A stretch of DNA of 5,450 bases, from positions 1 through 5,450 of the forward strand of contig SLIS01000284.1 in the NCBI GenBank assembly GCA_007135505.1, read 5' to 3'. This stretch comes from Halovivax sp. (GTDB lineage: Archaea > Halobacteriota > Halobacteria > Halobacteriales > Natrialbaceae). Every line of letters begins with the position of its first letter. Within the stretch, counting starts at the first letter, position 1. A program made the position numbers and the translations under genes. The notes under the pieces were generated by a model. The model was not told where the DNA came from, ran no database searches, and saw nothing but the letters and a program-made list of their open reading frames with translations. Shown here piece after piece: positions 4,740 through 5,450 of this stretch.

Positions 4740-5450
4740 ATGGCAGGCGACTACAGACAGGGGATCGCCCGTAACTGGCGCCAGTTCGGCCTCCAGATCC
4801 TGACGGTCTTCGCCGTCGGGCTGACGATGGGCTCGCAGCGAAACGTCGTGCCCATCATGGGCGAGGAGACGTTCGACGTCACCTCCGTTCTCGTCATCGG
4901 TTCGTTCGTCGTCAGCTTCGGGATCGTCAAGGCGCTCCTGAACCTCTACTCGGGCAAGTGGGCCGATTCGCACGGCCGCAAGCCGATCTTGCTGCTCGGC
5001 TGGCTCGCCGCCGTCCCGATCCCGTTCATCCTGATCTTCGCGCCCAGCTGGTCCTGGATCGTCGTCGGCAACGTCCTCCTCGGCGTCAACCAGGGCGTCG
5101 CCTGGAGCATGAGCATGATCTCGAAGATCGAACTCGCCGGCCCGGGCGAGCGCGGGCTGGCCGCCGGCCTCGACGAGGCCTTCGGCTACACCGGCGTCGC
5201 GGTGGGCGCCTGGGTCACCGGCGTGATCGCCGCCCAGTACAGCCTGCGCCCCGAGCCGTTTTACTTCCTGTTGGGCGTGATCGTCGTCGCGGCGTTGCTC
5301 GCGATCGTCTTCGTCGAGGAGACGCTCCCTTACGCGAAGGCGGAGGCCGAGAACGCCATCGCCGACGGTGGATCGGACGAGTCCGCCGCGGGTGCGGACG
5401 CCGGCGACGAATCCGTCGACGACGCCTCGCTTGCCGCCGACGACGACCCA
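4740..5450 (+). CDS. Major facilitator superfamily transporter, N-terminal half
   Basis: From the ATG at 4740 the frame is open for 237 codons to the window edge. Six hydrophobic segments are visible at about 16-40, 48-70, 83-102, 104-130, 138-166 and 173-193. The MFS signature loop between helices 2 and 3 is clear at residues 72-82 (GKWADSHGRKP), with the conserved Gly, Asp and Arg. Helix 4 has GNVLLGVNQG and helix 5 GLDEAFGYTG. After helix 6 a very acidic, Ala/Gly/Asp/Ser-rich stretch (about 201-237) begins the cytoplasmic central loop; helices 7-12 lie beyond the window. The protein moves a small solute across the cytoplasmic membrane by a secondary mechanism; the substrate cannot be told from this half. 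The start follows the stop of the hexapeptide-repeat ORF by two bases and has no convincing ribosome-binding site. It is divergent from the HTH_10 regulator, a common regulator-transporter layout. Confidence 0.9.
   Translation, partial: MAGDYRQGIARNWRQFGLQILTVFAVGLTMGSQRNVVPIMGEETFDVTSVLVIGSFVVSFGIVKALLNLYSGKWADSHGRKPILLLGWLAAVPIPFILIFAPSWSWIVVGNVLLGVNQGVAWSMSMISKIELAGPGERGLAAGLDEAFGYTGVAVGAWVTGVIAAQYSLRPEPFYFLLGVIVVAALLAIVFVEETLPYAKAEAENAIADGGSDESAAGADAGDESVDDASLAADDDP

Noticed and set aside
4437..4973. 178-codon minus-strand frame across the hexad repeats and the MFS start
   Set aside because: It also shows a six-residue repeat (any frame of an 18-nt array does), but it runs antisense into the MFS gene and has no promoter at its start, whereas the plus frame starts at a TATA-spaced ATG and stops at the MFS ATG.

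Overview
The window looks like chromosomal DNA from a haloarchaeon (class Halobacteria). The evidence is high GC, coding frames dominated by GAC/GTC/CTC/GAA codons, acidic soluble proteins, a regulator with a Bat-type (HTH_10) C-terminal helix-turn-helix, a PAS sensor protein of haloarchaeal style, and start codons preceded about 25-29 bases upstream by AT-rich TATA-like boxes, as expected for leaderless archaeal transcripts. I cannot fix the genus.

Layout. 1-883 (-): N-terminal part of a membrane-anchored PAS sensor protein that runs off the left edge. 884-1055: divergent promoter region with several dyads. 1056-1595 (+): Nudix hydrolase. 1596-1953: about 360 bases with no convincing gene between convergent genes, but with a 13-bp perfect inverted repeat, a second hairpin and a 27-bp-period direct repeat. 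1954-3351 (-): two-domain CHR-family (ChrA-type) transporter. 3344-3466 (-): a 40-codon leader ORF overlapping the chrA start by 8 bases and containing a perfectly in-frame 24-nt (8-residue) tandem repeat. 3666-4415 (-): HTH_10 regulator. 4416-4500: compact divergent promoter with nested inverted repeats. 4501-4737 (+): a 78-codon leader ORF made largely of nine 6-residue repeats, ending 2 bases before the next gene. 4740-5450 (+): N-terminal half of a major facilitator superfamily (MFS) transporter that runs off the right edge.

How they may fit together. The HTH_10 regulator is divergent from the MFS transporter and upstream, same strand, of chrA, so it is the natural candidate regulator of both. 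The most unusual signal is that both transporter genes seem to be preceded by a small repeat-encoding ORF. Each ORF begins about 27-29 bases after a TATA-like box, in the position expected for the first codon of a leaderless mRNA, and each ends at or across the transporter start codon. Neither transporter has a convincing Shine-Dalgarno sequence, so translational coupling or reinitiation through these leader ORFs is a testable proposal. Coordinates and repeats are read directly; the coupling and regulation are inference.
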